This document shows positions 17,127 through 25,001 of a stretch of 38,118 nt of DNA, one piece after another (the first letter of the stretch is position 1; every line of letters begins with the position of its first letter). Both the position numbers and the translations under genes were made by a program. The notes below the pieces were generated by a model that ran no database searches, was not told where the DNA came from, and worked only from the letters and a program-made list of their open reading frames with translations. This DNA comes from Chloroflexota bacterium (GTDB lineage Bacteria > Chloroflexota > Anaerolineae > Aggregatilineales > Phototrophicaceae): contig WTGB01000081.1 in assembly GCA_011523735.1 (NCBI GenBank), forward strand, positions 1 to 38,118, read 5' to 3'.

Positions 17127-17157
17127 CTTGCAATTGCAAGATCCTCTGTGCTACACT
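17127..17157 (+). promoter_or_regulatory. Promoter with perfect 14-bp palindrome upstream of the CNNM gene
   Basis: CTTGCAATTGCAAG at 17127-17140 is a perfect palindrome. Its left half includes TTGCAA (17128-17133), which lies 18 bases before TACACT (17152-17157), itself preceded by TG to give an extended -10. A dimer bound at the palindrome would cover the -35. The start codon at 17308 is about 150 bases downstream, leaving a long leader (17165-17307) in which I see no further gene or clear riboswitch. Confidence 0.55.
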
Positions 17158-17307
17158 ATCGTCACTGTGTTAATAGAGTTCTGAAAAATCAGTGGACGAC
17201 TTAGCTGAGCCTCCCTCCCGGAGTCCCACGCACATAGCGCATATCTTGCGAGCCGATCACGGTGAATCTGTGTTCGGCTGTTTGGCTTTGCGAGGTCAGC
17301 GTCAGTG

Positions 17308-18657
17308 ATGGAAGCTAGCACCGGTTTGCTGCTCTTGCTCTTGGCCGCGCTTGGCCTTCACGCTAGCCTGAGCCTGATTAACGCGGCCCTGCAGAATGTC
17401 TCGCGCGCCGACATGCAAAAGCGCGCCGAGGAGGGCGATGCCGCCGCCCAGCGCTTCCTCGCCATGACTGAAAACGGCTTGCGCCTGAGCATGACGGTGA
17501 GCATCACACATATACTGACCCGTTTCGTGATCGCGGTGGTCCTGTTGCTGCTGTTGATCCTGCCTTTTGTGCTGGGCGCGGATGCGCTGCAATGGGCACC
17601 GGCGGTCGCTGCGGTATTGCTCGGCGCGGGCTTGACGCTGATACTTGGCGACCTCGTGCCGGAAGCGATCGGCTCAAGCCACGCGGACAGCTTGCTGCGT
17701 CCCTCGCTGACGGCGATGAGACTGCTGCTGGCGGTCATTTCCCCGCTGACAACGTTGGTTCTGTTTCTTAGCCGCCTGATTTCGCGGCTCTTTGGCAGTG
17801 AGGCTCTGGTCAGCCTGGTTACCGAAGAAGAGATTATGTCCCTGGTCTACGCCAGCCATAGCGGCGGGATCATCGAAGACGAAGAGAAAGATATGATCGC
17901 CTCGGTGCTGCAACTGGGCGAAAGCAGCGCCCGCGAATTGATGACGCCGCGCATTGATATCGTGGCGCTGGAGATTAGCGATACGATAATGGACGCCCTC
18001 TCCGCCTTCGTTGAATCGGGCTTTTCCCGCATTCCCGTTTACGACGACAGCATCGACACCGTCATTGGCTTGCTCAATGCCAAAGACATCCTGACGGTGC
18101 TGAAGAACCGCGATGACCTGGAAAGTCAGGAGATTCGCGATCTGATCCGCCCGACATATTTCGTGCCGGAGACGAAACGCGCCGATGCGCTATTGAAGGA
18201 GTTGCAAGAGAAGAATGTGCATCTGGCGATTGTGGTCGATGAGTATGGCGGGACTTCGGGTCTTGTGACAATCGAGGATCTTATCGAAGAGATCATCGGC
18301 GAGATCCGCGATGAATATGACTTCGGCGAAGAAGAAGATTATGTCGAAGTCGGCGATGGGGCTTATATCATCGAGGCGAGCATGGACCTGGACGATCTTA
18401 ACGGCCTGCTGGATTGCTCTATTGATACGGGCGCGGCCGATACCCTGGGCGGCTATATTTATCTGGCGCTCGGTCGCGTTCCGCGAGCCAACGAAACGAT
18501 CGACACGGACATACTCAGCATGACCGTTTTATCCATTGATGGTCACCGGATCCGCAAAGTGAGGGTGCGCAAGCTTGCGGAAGAACCTGCGGATAGTGAG
18601 AAGCCGGCGAAGACCGGTATTATGGGAGGCGAAACAGTCTCGGCGCATGGCAAGTAG
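17308..18657 (+). CDS. CNNM/CorC (HlyC)-family transporter with CBS pair
   Basis: The product is 449 aa. Residues 1-160 form the CNNM (DUF21) membrane region with about four helices. LMTPRIDI at 211-218 opens the CBS pair (about 205-325), with SRIPVYDDSIDTVIGLLNAK and HLAIVVDEYGG at 305-315. The C-terminal CorC_HlyC domain runs from about 343 to 415 and ends near HRIRKVRVRKL. This family is linked to magnesium/cobalt export at the cytoplasmic membrane, with ATP sensed by the CBS domains; hemolysin is a historical name. It heads a same-strand run with cdd 9 bases downstream. Early residues include a GTG at 17305 as an alternative start. Confidence 0.9.
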   Translation: MEASTGLLLLLLAALGLHASLSLINAALQNVSRADMQKRAEEGDAAAQRFLAMTENGLRLSMTVSITHILTRFVIAVVLLLLLILPFVLGADALQWAPAVAAVLLGAGLTLILGDLVPEAIGSSHADSLLRPSLTAMRLLLAVISPLTTLVLFLSRLISRLFGSEALVSLVTEEEIMSLVYASHSGGIIEDEEKDMIASVLQLGESSARELMTPRIDIVALEISDTIMDALSAFVESGFSRIPVYDDSIDTVIGLLNAKDILTVLKNRDDLESQEIRDLIRPTYFVPETKRADALLKELQEKNVHLAIVVDEYGGTSGLVTIEDLIEEIIGEIRDEYDFGEEEDYVEVGDGAYIIEASMDLDDLNGLLDCSIDTGAADTLGGYIYLALGRVPRANETIDTDILSMTVLSIDGHRIRKVRVRKLAEEPADSEKPAKTGIMGGETVSAHGK

Positions 18658-18666
18658 GAGGACAGT

Positions 18667-19065
18667 ATGGACTCTATCAGCGACCAGGATTTGATCGCCG
18701 CCGCTATCGAAGGCGGCAAGCATGCGTACATCCCTTACAGCAATTACCGAGTCGGGGCAGCGCTCCTCACTGCCAGTGGCGAGGTCTACACCGGTTGCAA
18801 CATCGAAAATGCCGGGTATTCGCCGACCATTTGCGCCGAGCGCACTGCCCTGGTCAAAGCGGTCAGCGAAGGGCATCTTAGCTTCACGGCGGTGGCGGTG
18901 GTGACGCGCGATGGCGGGTCGCCTTGTGGCGTCTGCCGCCAGATGATGTTTGAGTTCTCGCCGACGATGAAAGTGCTGCTTGCCGATCTGGATGGCAATC
19001 TGCGCCTGACAACCACGCTTGCCGACCTCTTGCCGCATGGCTTCGGGCGGGCCAACCTCGACTAG
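18667..19065 (+). CDS. cdd: Cytidine deaminase
   Basis: The product is 132 aa, typical of the homotetrameric class. Zinc and catalytic residues are C56 and E58 in CAER, and C87 and C90 in PCGVC. YSNYRVGAAL (24-33) and GCNIENAGY (43-51) form the substrate pocket. It deaminates cytidine and deoxycytidine to uridine forms in pyrimidine salvage. GGAGG lies 5 bases before the ATG, and the gene follows the CNNM gene by 9 bases, so they are probably cotranscribed. The functional link to the CNNM protein is not obvious. Confidence 0.95.
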   Translation: MDSISDQDLIAAAIEGGKHAYIPYSNYRVGAALLTASGEVYTGCNIENAGYSPTICAERTALVKAVSEGHLSFTAVAVVTRDGGSPCGVCRQMMFEFSPTMKVLLADLDGNLRLTTTLADLLPHGFGRANLD

Positions 19066-19092
19066 ATTCGAAGGAGGCGCTGCCTAGCATCC

Positions 19093-19482
19093 ATGCTCAA
19101 GATCACCATCCACGCCGACTGCGGGGACGCGCCCAAGAAGCAACTGCTGCGCGATATGAACATCGCCTTTGCCCGGTCCGATGTCGAGGCGATCCTGGAC
19201 TTCTTCACCGACGATGTACACTGGCGCATCGTGGGCGAGACGGAGTTGCGCGGCAAGGCGGCTATGCGCGAGGCGCTGGAAGCGATGAAAGGGGTCGTCA
19301 CACGCGAACTGATCATCCATTCCATCATCACGGGCGGGCGCGAAGGCGCTGTCCACGGCGTCATCATCAGCGAAGACGGCGCGCCGGTCGCCTTTTGCGA
19401 TGTCGTCCAATTTGATAGCGCCGGGGGCAACTTGATCGGGATGATGACATCCTTTGCCATCGAACTCAATACGGAGCGTTAG
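19093..19482 (+). CDS. SnoaL-like / NTF2-fold protein
   Basis: The product is 129 aa. A helix-rich start (KKQLLRDMNIAFARSDVEAI), followed by LDFFTDDVHWRIVG, then a helix KAAMREALEAMKG and a C-terminal curved sheet, is the SnoaL/NTF2-like pattern. Such proteins are small cone-shaped folds used as isomerases, hydrolases or binding domains. AAGGAGG lies 16 bases upstream, longer than usual, and no closer start is available in frame. It is 27 bases after cdd and 3 bases before the first VOC gene. Confidence 0.75.
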   Translation: MLKITIHADCGDAPKKQLLRDMNIAFARSDVEAILDFFTDDVHWRIVGETELRGKAAMREALEAMKGVVTRELIIHSIITGGREGAVHGVIISEDGAPVAFCDVVQFDSAGGNLIGMMTSFAIELNTER

Positions 19483-19485
19483 CCC

Positions 19486-19962
19486 ATGCAGAAGATCGTC
19501 ACCAACCTGTGGTTTGACGGACGCGTCGAGGAAGCGCTCGAGCTCTATACCTCGCTCCTGCCGGATTCCCGCGTCACCAACATCTTGCGCTACACGGAAA
19601 GCGGCATGGGCGAAACGGGCGATATCATGACCGCCGACTTTGAGCTCGCGGGCCAATCCTTCACCATCATCAATGGCGGACCCCATTACACGCACAGCCC
19701 GGCCATGTCGCTGCTGGTCCACTGCGTCGACCAGGAAGAGGTCGATCGCCTGTGGGACGGCTTGATCGCCGGCGGTGGCGAGCCGAGCCGCTGCGGCTGG
19801 CTGGTCGATCGCTTCGGCGTATCCTGGCAGATTGTGCCGACCCGGCTGGGCGAGTTGTTGGCGAGCGATGACGCGGCTGCGGTTGAGCGCATCACACAGG
19901 CTTTCCTAAAAATGGACAAGCTGATTATCGTCGAGTTGGAGCGGGCTTATCGCGGCGAGTAG
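19486..19962 (+). CDS. PhnB-like VOC family protein, copy 1
   Basis: The product is 158 aa with the PF06983 pattern: NLWFDGRVEEALELYTSLLP at the start, a G(D/E)IMxADFELxGQxF strand, EVDRLWDGL, and CGWLVDRFGVSWQIVPTRLGE near residues 102-122. Members of this group are metal-enzyme-fold homologues often misnamed 3-demethylubiquinone methyltransferase. The usual metal-ligand pattern cannot be confirmed by eye, so catalysis is uncertain. The next gene is a same-length paralogue. The gene starts 3 bases after the SnoaL-like stop, which suggests coupled translation. Confidence 0.85.
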   Translation: MQKIVTNLWFDGRVEEALELYTSLLPDSRVTNILRYTESGMGETGDIMTADFELAGQSFTIINGGPHYTHSPAMSLLVHCVDQEEVDRLWDGLIAGGGEPSRCGWLVDRFGVSWQIVPTRLGELLASDDAAAVERITQAFLKMDKLIIVELERAYRGE

Positions 19963-20033
19963 AATTGCCGCCAGGAGCCAAGCCAGGATGGCGGTTTGCG
20001 CCGGCCGCCGAAATCAAGAAAGGAGACTCGCCC

Positions 20034-20510
20034 ATGCAAAAGATCATCCCCAACCTGTGGTTTGACGGACGCATCGAGGAAGCGCTCGAGCTCTATACCT
20101 CGCTTCTGCCGGATTCCCGCGTCCTCAACATTAGCCATTACGGCGAAGCAGGACCCGGTCCCGCCGGCGAAATCATGTTCGCCGACTTTGAACTGGCCGG
20201 GCAGCGCTTCTCCATCATTAACGGCAATTCCTTCTTCAAGCCCAACGCCGCTTTTTCGCTCTGCATCAGCTGCGATGATCAAGCCGAGGTCGACCGACTG
20301 TGGGAGGCTCTGACCACCAACGGCGGCGCTGAAAGCCAATGCGGCTGGCTGACCGATCGCTTCGGCGTCTCCTGGCAGATCACGCCGACTCGGCTGGGCG
20401 AGATGATGTCGAGCGGCGATGCGGCCGCGGTCGAGCGCGTGACACAAGCATTTCTCAAGATGAAAAAGCTGGATATCGCCGAGCTCGAAAGGGCTTTTCG
20501 CGATGAGTAA
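20034..20510 (+). CDS. PhnB-like VOC family protein, copy 2
   Basis: The product is 158 aa from ATG 20034, fixed by AAAGGAG 8 bases upstream; an in-frame upstream start at 19965 lacks such a site. It aligns with the previous gene end to end without gaps, at roughly two-thirds identity, including LEEALELYTSLLPDSRV-like and CGWLTDRFGVSWQITPTRLG segments. The middle (residues 64-80) differs most: GGPHYTHSP in copy 1 against GNSFFKPNA in copy 2, so substrate choice may have diverged. Arisen by tandem duplication. Confidence 0.85.
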   Translation: MQKIIPNLWFDGRIEEALELYTSLLPDSRVLNISHYGEAGPGPAGEIMFADFELAGQRFSIINGNSFFKPNAAFSLCISCDDQAEVDRLWEALTTNGGAESQCGWLTDRFGVSWQITPTRLGEMMSSGDAAAVERVTQAFLKMKKLDIAELERAFRDE

Positions 20511-20576
20511 ACCCAAGCCGATCCGCCACGCGCCATATCGGCTTCCACACCATGAGCAACGGCCATCCCGGTCGCT

Positions 20577-20714
20577 ATGAAGGATGCGCTCAAGGCGGTT
20601 GGCATCTGGATCTCCGGCAGAACATTCCACATCAAGCCGGGCGCGGAACTGCCGATTAAATTATTGGAGAAAGCATTGCAGGCGCGCATCGCCGAGCTGA
20701 AAGCGGCCAAGTGA
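20577..20714 (+). pseudogene. Remnant of a DUF1801-like protein (C-terminal part)
   Basis: A 45-codon open frame encodes MKDALKAVGIWISGRTFHIK and continues with PGAELPIKLLEKALQARIAE. The SGRTFHIKPGAELP / LLEKALQARIAE ending resembles the SKxTIRFPxDKPLP / LVKKLVKARIAE end of DUF1801 proteins. The N-terminal two thirds are absent and an in-frame TGA lies 15 bases... upstream near 20556, so this is most likely a truncated relic, though a short expressed ORF is possible. It lies between VOC copy 2 and the convergent kinase gene, whose stop is 2 bases away. Confidence 0.4.
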
Positions 20715-20716
20715 AG

Positions 20717-22198
20717 CTACCAGCCGCCGGCAATTCGCTGCGCCCAGGTTTTGTAGCGTTCGTAAACCGCTTCATAATGCGACTGCAAAGCGGCGTCGGG
20801 CGATACGGTCAGTTCGCCATAGTCGAAATCCGCCAGGAAAGCCCCGGCGTCAGCGCTTATGCCAGCGGCAACGGCCGCATGCGCCACAGCCCCCAAAGCT
20901 GACATATCCGAGAAGCCCCGGTATGTCACCTGACCGGGCAGAACATGGCTCAGTATTTGACGCATCAGCTTGCTCTTTGGCAGTCCGCCGGTGATCAGAA
21001 TCTTCGAATCCGCCAGCTTGCTGTCTCCGACCAAGGCTTCCGCGCAGAGCCTGATGCCGAAGGCGACGCCGTCCATCACCGCGCGACTGAGAACGGATTG
21101 GTTGGCCGTCGCCGAGAGTTGGACGAAGCTGCCGTAGGGTCCATCAAGCAGGAAGGGTGTGCCGGTGCCTTGCAAGTAGGGCAGGAAAAGCGGTCCAGCA
21201 ACCGCCGATGCTTGGGGTGCCGCCAGCGCTGCAAAGTCGGCATGTGTCAGGCTTGGATCAAGCAAGTCGCGCCACCAATTCAGTGAGTGCCCGGCGCTGT
21301 TGAGCGCGCCGATGGCGAAGGTCTTCCCGTCCACGCCGAGCTCAAAGAGGTAGCGCGGCGCTGACTCCGGCTGAAAGGGCGAGGGCTTGTCCTGAATTTC
21401 GATGACCTGGACAGCGGTGCCGGCATTGATCATGAGGGTATCGCGATCGGGGCTGCCTGTTCCGATCACGGCGCAGGCAGCATCGCCCCCGCCAACGGCG
21501 ACAAGCGTATGCGTTGACAAGCCCAGATCGCCAGCGGCTTCGGCAGTCAGATGACCGGCAACTTCCGCCGAGCCATGTACTCGCGGCAGCAGGCTCAGCG
21601 GCAGGTCTACCTCGGCGAGCAGCCTGGCATCCCAGTCGCGCGCGGCAAAATCCCACATCAGCGAACCGGAAGCATCCGAGAAGTCCGATGCGATTTCGCC
21701 GGTCATGCGGAAGCGCAGATAATCCTTAGAGAACAGGACCTTGTCCAGTTGGCTGTAGGCAGCCGGTTCATGCTGGCGCAGCCAAAGGAGCTTGGCGAGG
21801 CTGTACGGCGCGATGGCGGGATTCCACAGCCGTCTCGTCGTCGCGGTTTCGATGAACTCCGCCTGCTTTTGGGAGCGCGTATCCGCCCAGACGATGCAGT
21901 TGCGCAGGACCGCGCCATCCGCCCGCAGGGGCACGATCGAGTGCATGTGGCCCGAAAGCCCGATGGCGGCGATCGCCTCAGGTCCTATGTCCTGTTCGCG
22001 GAGCAGAGTTCGCGTGACCTGGCAGAGGGAAGTCCACCAGGCTTCCGGTTCCTGCTCGAGGTAGCCCGGCGCCAGCGACAGATTCTCGACCGGCGCGCCC
22101 GCGCTGGCGATCACACGCGCTGTCGCTGCTTCGACCAGGATGACTTTTAAGCTCTGTGTGCCCAGGTCAACGCCGAGAATACTGTCCTTAGCAATCAT
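20717..22198 (-). CDS. xylB: FGGY-family sugar kinase, xylulokinase-like
   Basis: The product is 493 aa from ATG 22198; an upstream in-frame start would add 45 atypical residues overlapping the methyltransferase gene. The ATP-site motif GVDLGTQSLK is at 9-18. SGHMHS at 82-87 and WADTRS at 104-109 stand where xylulokinases have SGQMHG and W.DxR. DASGSLMWD at 175-183 and GGGDAACAVIGTGS at 236-249 carry the expected catalytic base D239. The enzyme should phosphorylate xylulose or a related ketose on the sugar route to the pentose phosphate pathway. The methyltransferase gene lies 67 bases upstream on the same strand. Confidence 0.87.
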   Translation of the reverse strand: MIAKDSILGVDLGTQSLKVILVEAATARVIASAGAPVENLSLAPGYLEQEPEAWWTSLCQVTRTLLREQDIGPEAIAAIGLSGHMHSIVPLRADGAVLRNCIVWADTRSQKQAEFIETATTRRLWNPAIAPYSLAKLLWLRQHEPAAYSQLDKVLFSKDYLRFRMTGEIASDFSDASGSLMWDFAARDWDARLLAEVDLPLSLLPRVHGSAEVAGHLTAEAAGDLGLSTHTLVAVGGGDAACAVIGTGSPDRDTLMINAGTAVQVIEIQDKPSPFQPESAPRYLFELGVDGKTFAIGALNSAGHSLNWWRDLLDPSLTHADFAALAAPQASAVAGPLFLPYLQGTGTPFLLDGPYGSFVQLSATANQSVLSRAVMDGVAFGIRLCAEALVGDSKLADSKILITGGLPKSKLMRQILSHVLPGQVTYRGFSDMSALGAVAHAAVAAGISADAGAFLADFDYGELTVSPDAALQSHYEAVYERYKTWAQRIAGGW

Positions 22199-22265
22199 GT
22201 CCGCTGCCTGTAACGCATGACCATGTTGGCTTTCGGATCTGATGCGAAACTGCGCATTGCCATGA

Positions 22266-23006
22266 TCAGGCTTTTCTTGCGCGGAAAAAGGCGCGGCCTT
22301 CTTCGCGCCAGCCAAAGTCCCGGCGGGCGTCAAAGACCTCAGTATCCGTGAAACCGGCGCTAGCCAGTGCCTTGGTCAATTCATCAACTGAATACGCTCG
22401 CTGAGTCAACACAATGTCGTTCCGACGCCAGAGGGTGTTGTCGTCCTGGTTCTGAGAGAACGAGGTAATGTTCATTGTCGCCAGTTTCTCGTCTTCGTCA
22501 TATGTCGAATCCACCACAACAACAGATGATTCCGACACAATTTGAAACGTTCCCGCCCAACGACTGCGGAAGCCTGAATCCAGATTCATGTCGAAGACAA
22601 AGAAGCCGCCAGTCTGCAAATGGTTGTAGACATTGCGAAATACCTTTGAAAGATCAGCGAGCGTGAGCAAATGGTTCAAGCTGTCGTAGGTCGAAAACAC
22701 GAGAGCGAAATCCACCGGCAGATCAAAGAAGCGCGCATCTGCATTGGAGAATGTCGCTTCAGGCGCATTCCGGCGAGCATATTGCAGCATCTGCTCGGAA
22801 CCTTCGACGCCGGTAACCTTGTAGCCGCGTCCAGTCAATTCTCGCGCCAGTTGACCCGTGCCGCAGCATAGATCAAGAATCGCCGTTCCCGTCGGAAAAT
22901 CACTGAGCGCCAGTTGGTCGAGAACAGGCAGAATGCGGGTTGCGAAGCTGCCCCAATGGCGATTGTATGTTTGGGCAAAATCGTCGTAGTCGCTATATCT
23001 TTCCAT
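22266..23006 (-). CDS. Class I SAM-dependent methyltransferase
   Basis: The product is 246 aa. SAM-binding motif I is LDLCCGTGQ at 44-52, followed by an acidic E68 that would bind the ribose, NADAR as motif II region, and LVFSTYDSLNHL as motif III-like segment. The start MERYSDYDDFAQTYNRHWG matches small-molecule methyltransferases of the Methyltransf_25 type. The acceptor cannot be read from sequence. It sits between the sulfatase and kinase genes on one strand with gaps of 72 and 67 bases, so cotranscription is possible. Confidence 0.88.
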   Translation of the reverse strand: MERYSDYDDFAQTYNRHWGSFATRILPVLDQLALSDFPTGTAILDLCCGTGQLARELTGRGYKVTGVEGSEQMLQYARRNAPEATFSNADARFFDLPVDFALVFSTYDSLNHLLTLADLSKVFRNVYNHLQTGGFFVFDMNLDSGFRSRWAGTFQIVSESSVVVVDSTYDEDEKLATMNITSFSQNQDDNTLWRRNDIVLTQRAYSVDELTKALASAGFTDTEVFDARRDFGWREEGRAFFRARKA

Positions 23007-23078
23007 TGGTCTGCATCACTGCTTCTGAACGTCTGTTATAGCGAACTCGCGCCGCGCTAAGCCACACCCCTGCCAAAA

Positions 23079-24638
23079 CTACAGATAATTCTTGTTCTTG
23101 ACGCCTCGCAGCCGGCGCGGGTTGATCTTGCCATCGCGATTCACCACAGTCTGATAGCGCTGCATGCGCTGCCGATTCAGCGCGGGCGCGCCAAAGCGAG
23201 CGCTGTTGACGCCGCTGACCGTGCCCGGGCGCGTCGTGGTGATCAGCCATTCCAGCAAATCCGACCGCAACTCACCTACGATGTCTTGGCAGTCGCGTTC
23301 GAAATACAGATTGCGCATCTCCCAGGGGTCGGCTTCCAGATCATAGAGTTCGCCGAAGCCGTCGGGATATTCGTCGGGGAACATGGCGCGCGGATAATGC
23401 ACCAGCCGGTATTGCCCCTTGCGGACGCTCTTGCTCCAGGCGAATTCGGTCAGTCCGAGATGGTTCGGATCGCCCGGCTCCCCCGCCAGCATGCGGCTGA
23501 TATCGCGGCCGTCGCTCGTTTCCATCGCGTCGATGCCTGCCACAGCGCAAAGCGTATTGGCGATATCGACCAGTTCGACGATGTCGCTCATGAGTCCCCC
23601 GGCCTCTATCCGGCCCGGCGCCCAGAAGATAAGCGGCACGCGGGTGATGGCATCGCTGCAGATGCCAGGCGCCTTTTCCATAATGCCATGTTCGGTCGCG
23701 TAGTCGCCATGATCCGAGGTGTAGACAACGATGGTGTTGTCCGCCAAGTTTGAGGCGCGCAGATGGTCCAGCAGCCGCCCGACCGCCGCGTCCACCTGGC
23801 TGACGGCGCCCAGGTAGCCATGCAGCTTGCGCAGGCGACCGGCTTCAAAGGTCTTCGGTTCGAAGAGTTGCCAGTCGCGCTCGCGCCAGCTTCTCGCCGA
23901 CGCCTGCATGTGCGGCGCCTTCATTACCGCCCCCATATCATAGTCGGCGTTGGGCGGGAGGCTCAGCGTCTGCGGATCGTACAAGTCCCAGAACTCCTGG
24001 CAGGGCGTCGTGCATTGGTGCGGGCGAGGGAAGCTGACATGCAGCAAGAAGGGCTGCTCGCGATTCTGCGCTTCGTCTATCGTTTCTATCGCTGTGTCAG
24101 CCAGCCAGCCTTCCTGCGACTCCGCAAATGCCAGCGGGCTGGGACGGCCCTCGATGCTTTGCCGGCCGCGCTCGCCGAATTCCGGCAGCAGGATATGGTC
24201 TTCGAGCTGCTCCACGCCCCGTTCGCGCAAGAATTGTGTATAAGCGGCGGAGCGCCCGACCACGCTGCCGGCCCTATAAGAATTGCTCTCGTGGAAGACA
24301 TCGCATTCATCTTCGACCCAGTATTCCGGGCAGTGGATTTTGCCCATGGCGGCGGTGAAATAACCGGCGGCGCGGAAATGCCCGAAGATGTTCGGCAGCC
24401 CGCCGGGGTTGCGTCCGCTCAAGCTATAATAACCGTGGTTGTGCGGATATTGTCCACTGAGGAAGGATACGCGGCTGGGACTGCAAATGGGGTTCTGCGT
24501 GATGGCATTGTCGAAGCGGCAGCCCTCCCGCGCCAGACGATCCAGATGCGGCGTCTGCGCATCGGGATGACCGCGATGACCGAGAACCTTGGCATTGTGC
24601 TGGTCGGCGACGATGAAGAGGATATTGGGAGGGCTCAT
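23079..24638 (-). CDS. Type I sulfatase family enzyme
   Basis: The product is 519 aa from ATG 24638. NILFIVADQHN at the start carries metal ligand D12. The modification signature CSPSR is at 52-56, so C52 would become formylglycine. SGQYPHNHGYY, MGKIH and TSDHGDY (metal-site D and H) complete the active site. No signal peptide is visible, so it probably acts in the cytoplasm on small sulfated sugars or other sulfate or phosphonate esters. Cysteine-type sulfatases need a formylglycine-generating enzyme or anSME, which is not in the window. It is the first gene of the minus-strand run with methyltransferase and kinase. Confidence 0.9.
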   Translation of the reverse strand: MSPPNILFIVADQHNAKVLGHRGHPDAQTPHLDRLAREGCRFDNAITQNPICSPSRVSFLSGQYPHNHGYYSLSGRNPGGLPNIFGHFRAAGYFTAAMGKIHCPEYWVEDECDVFHESNSYRAGSVVGRSAAYTQFLRERGVEQLEDHILLPEFGERGRQSIEGRPSPLAFAESQEGWLADTAIETIDEAQNREQPFLLHVSFPRPHQCTTPCQEFWDLYDPQTLSLPPNADYDMGAVMKAPHMQASARSWRERDWQLFEPKTFEAGRLRKLHGYLGAVSQVDAAVGRLLDHLRASNLADNTIVVYTSDHGDYATEHGIMEKAPGICSDAITRVPLIFWAPGRIEAGGLMSDIVELVDIANTLCAVAGIDAMETSDGRDISRMLAGEPGDPNHLGLTEFAWSKSVRKGQYRLVHYPRAMFPDEYPDGFGELYDLEADPWEMRNLYFERDCQDIVGELRSDLLEWLITTTRPGTVSGVNSARFGAPALNRQRMQRYQTVVNRDGKINPRRLRGVKNKNYL

Positions 24639-24743
24639 GCGATTTGCAGCCAAACGTTGTCACCGCTCATCGGATACTGATACCGGTATGTTGCCATTAA
24701 CGGTGCAGTTGCGCTAGCTGGAGACCGGGTTGATGACAGTTTG

Positions 24744-24770
24744 TGGGCGCGCCGCCGGTTCGCCCCTACA
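24744..24770 (-). repeat. Dispersed palindromic repeat, inverted copy
   Basis: Read on the minus strand, this begins TGTAGGGGCGAACCGGCGG and ends GCGCGCCCA, a diverged member of the GTAGGGGCGA family seen at 11914, 29559, 29829 and 31571. Confidence 0.6.
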
Positions 24771-24937
24771 TTTCCGCCTTATCAGTAATACCTGTAGGTG
24801 TCGGCCGGTGGCTGACCCGTCGCATTACTTTCTTGGAACTAGCGAGATTTCATTACTGCTCCCGCGGAGATATTATGTCCTGAGCATTCAACGCTCTCCG
24901 CGCGAATTGCCCCCTGAACCTGTCAGCGATTAGAGAG

Positions 24938-24943
24938 TATAAT
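24938..24943 (+). promoter_or_regulatory. Candidate -10 element for the ABC operon
   Basis: A perfect TATAAT lies 58 bases before ATG 25002. The best -35 in range, TGAACC at 24915-24920 with a 17-base spacer, is poor, so an activator may be needed. Confidence 0.4.
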
Positions 24944-25001
24944 GTCTGCGCCGAGTTGTCTAATTGGCACGGCATAGGCACGGGAGCGGGAGATTGGCTC
25001 T

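Larger units (their letters stand above)
24639..25001. other. Intergenic region between sulfatase and ABC operon
   Basis: This 363-base gap separates two divergent units. It holds one inverted copy of the palindromic repeat (24744-24770) and a -10-like TATAAT (24938-24943). No convincing gene or RNA was seen. Confidence 0.6.

Noticed and set aside
24750..24770. GGTTCG sequence that resembles a tRNA T-loop
   Set aside because: It lies inside a palindromic repeat copy and no cloverleaf can be drawn around it.
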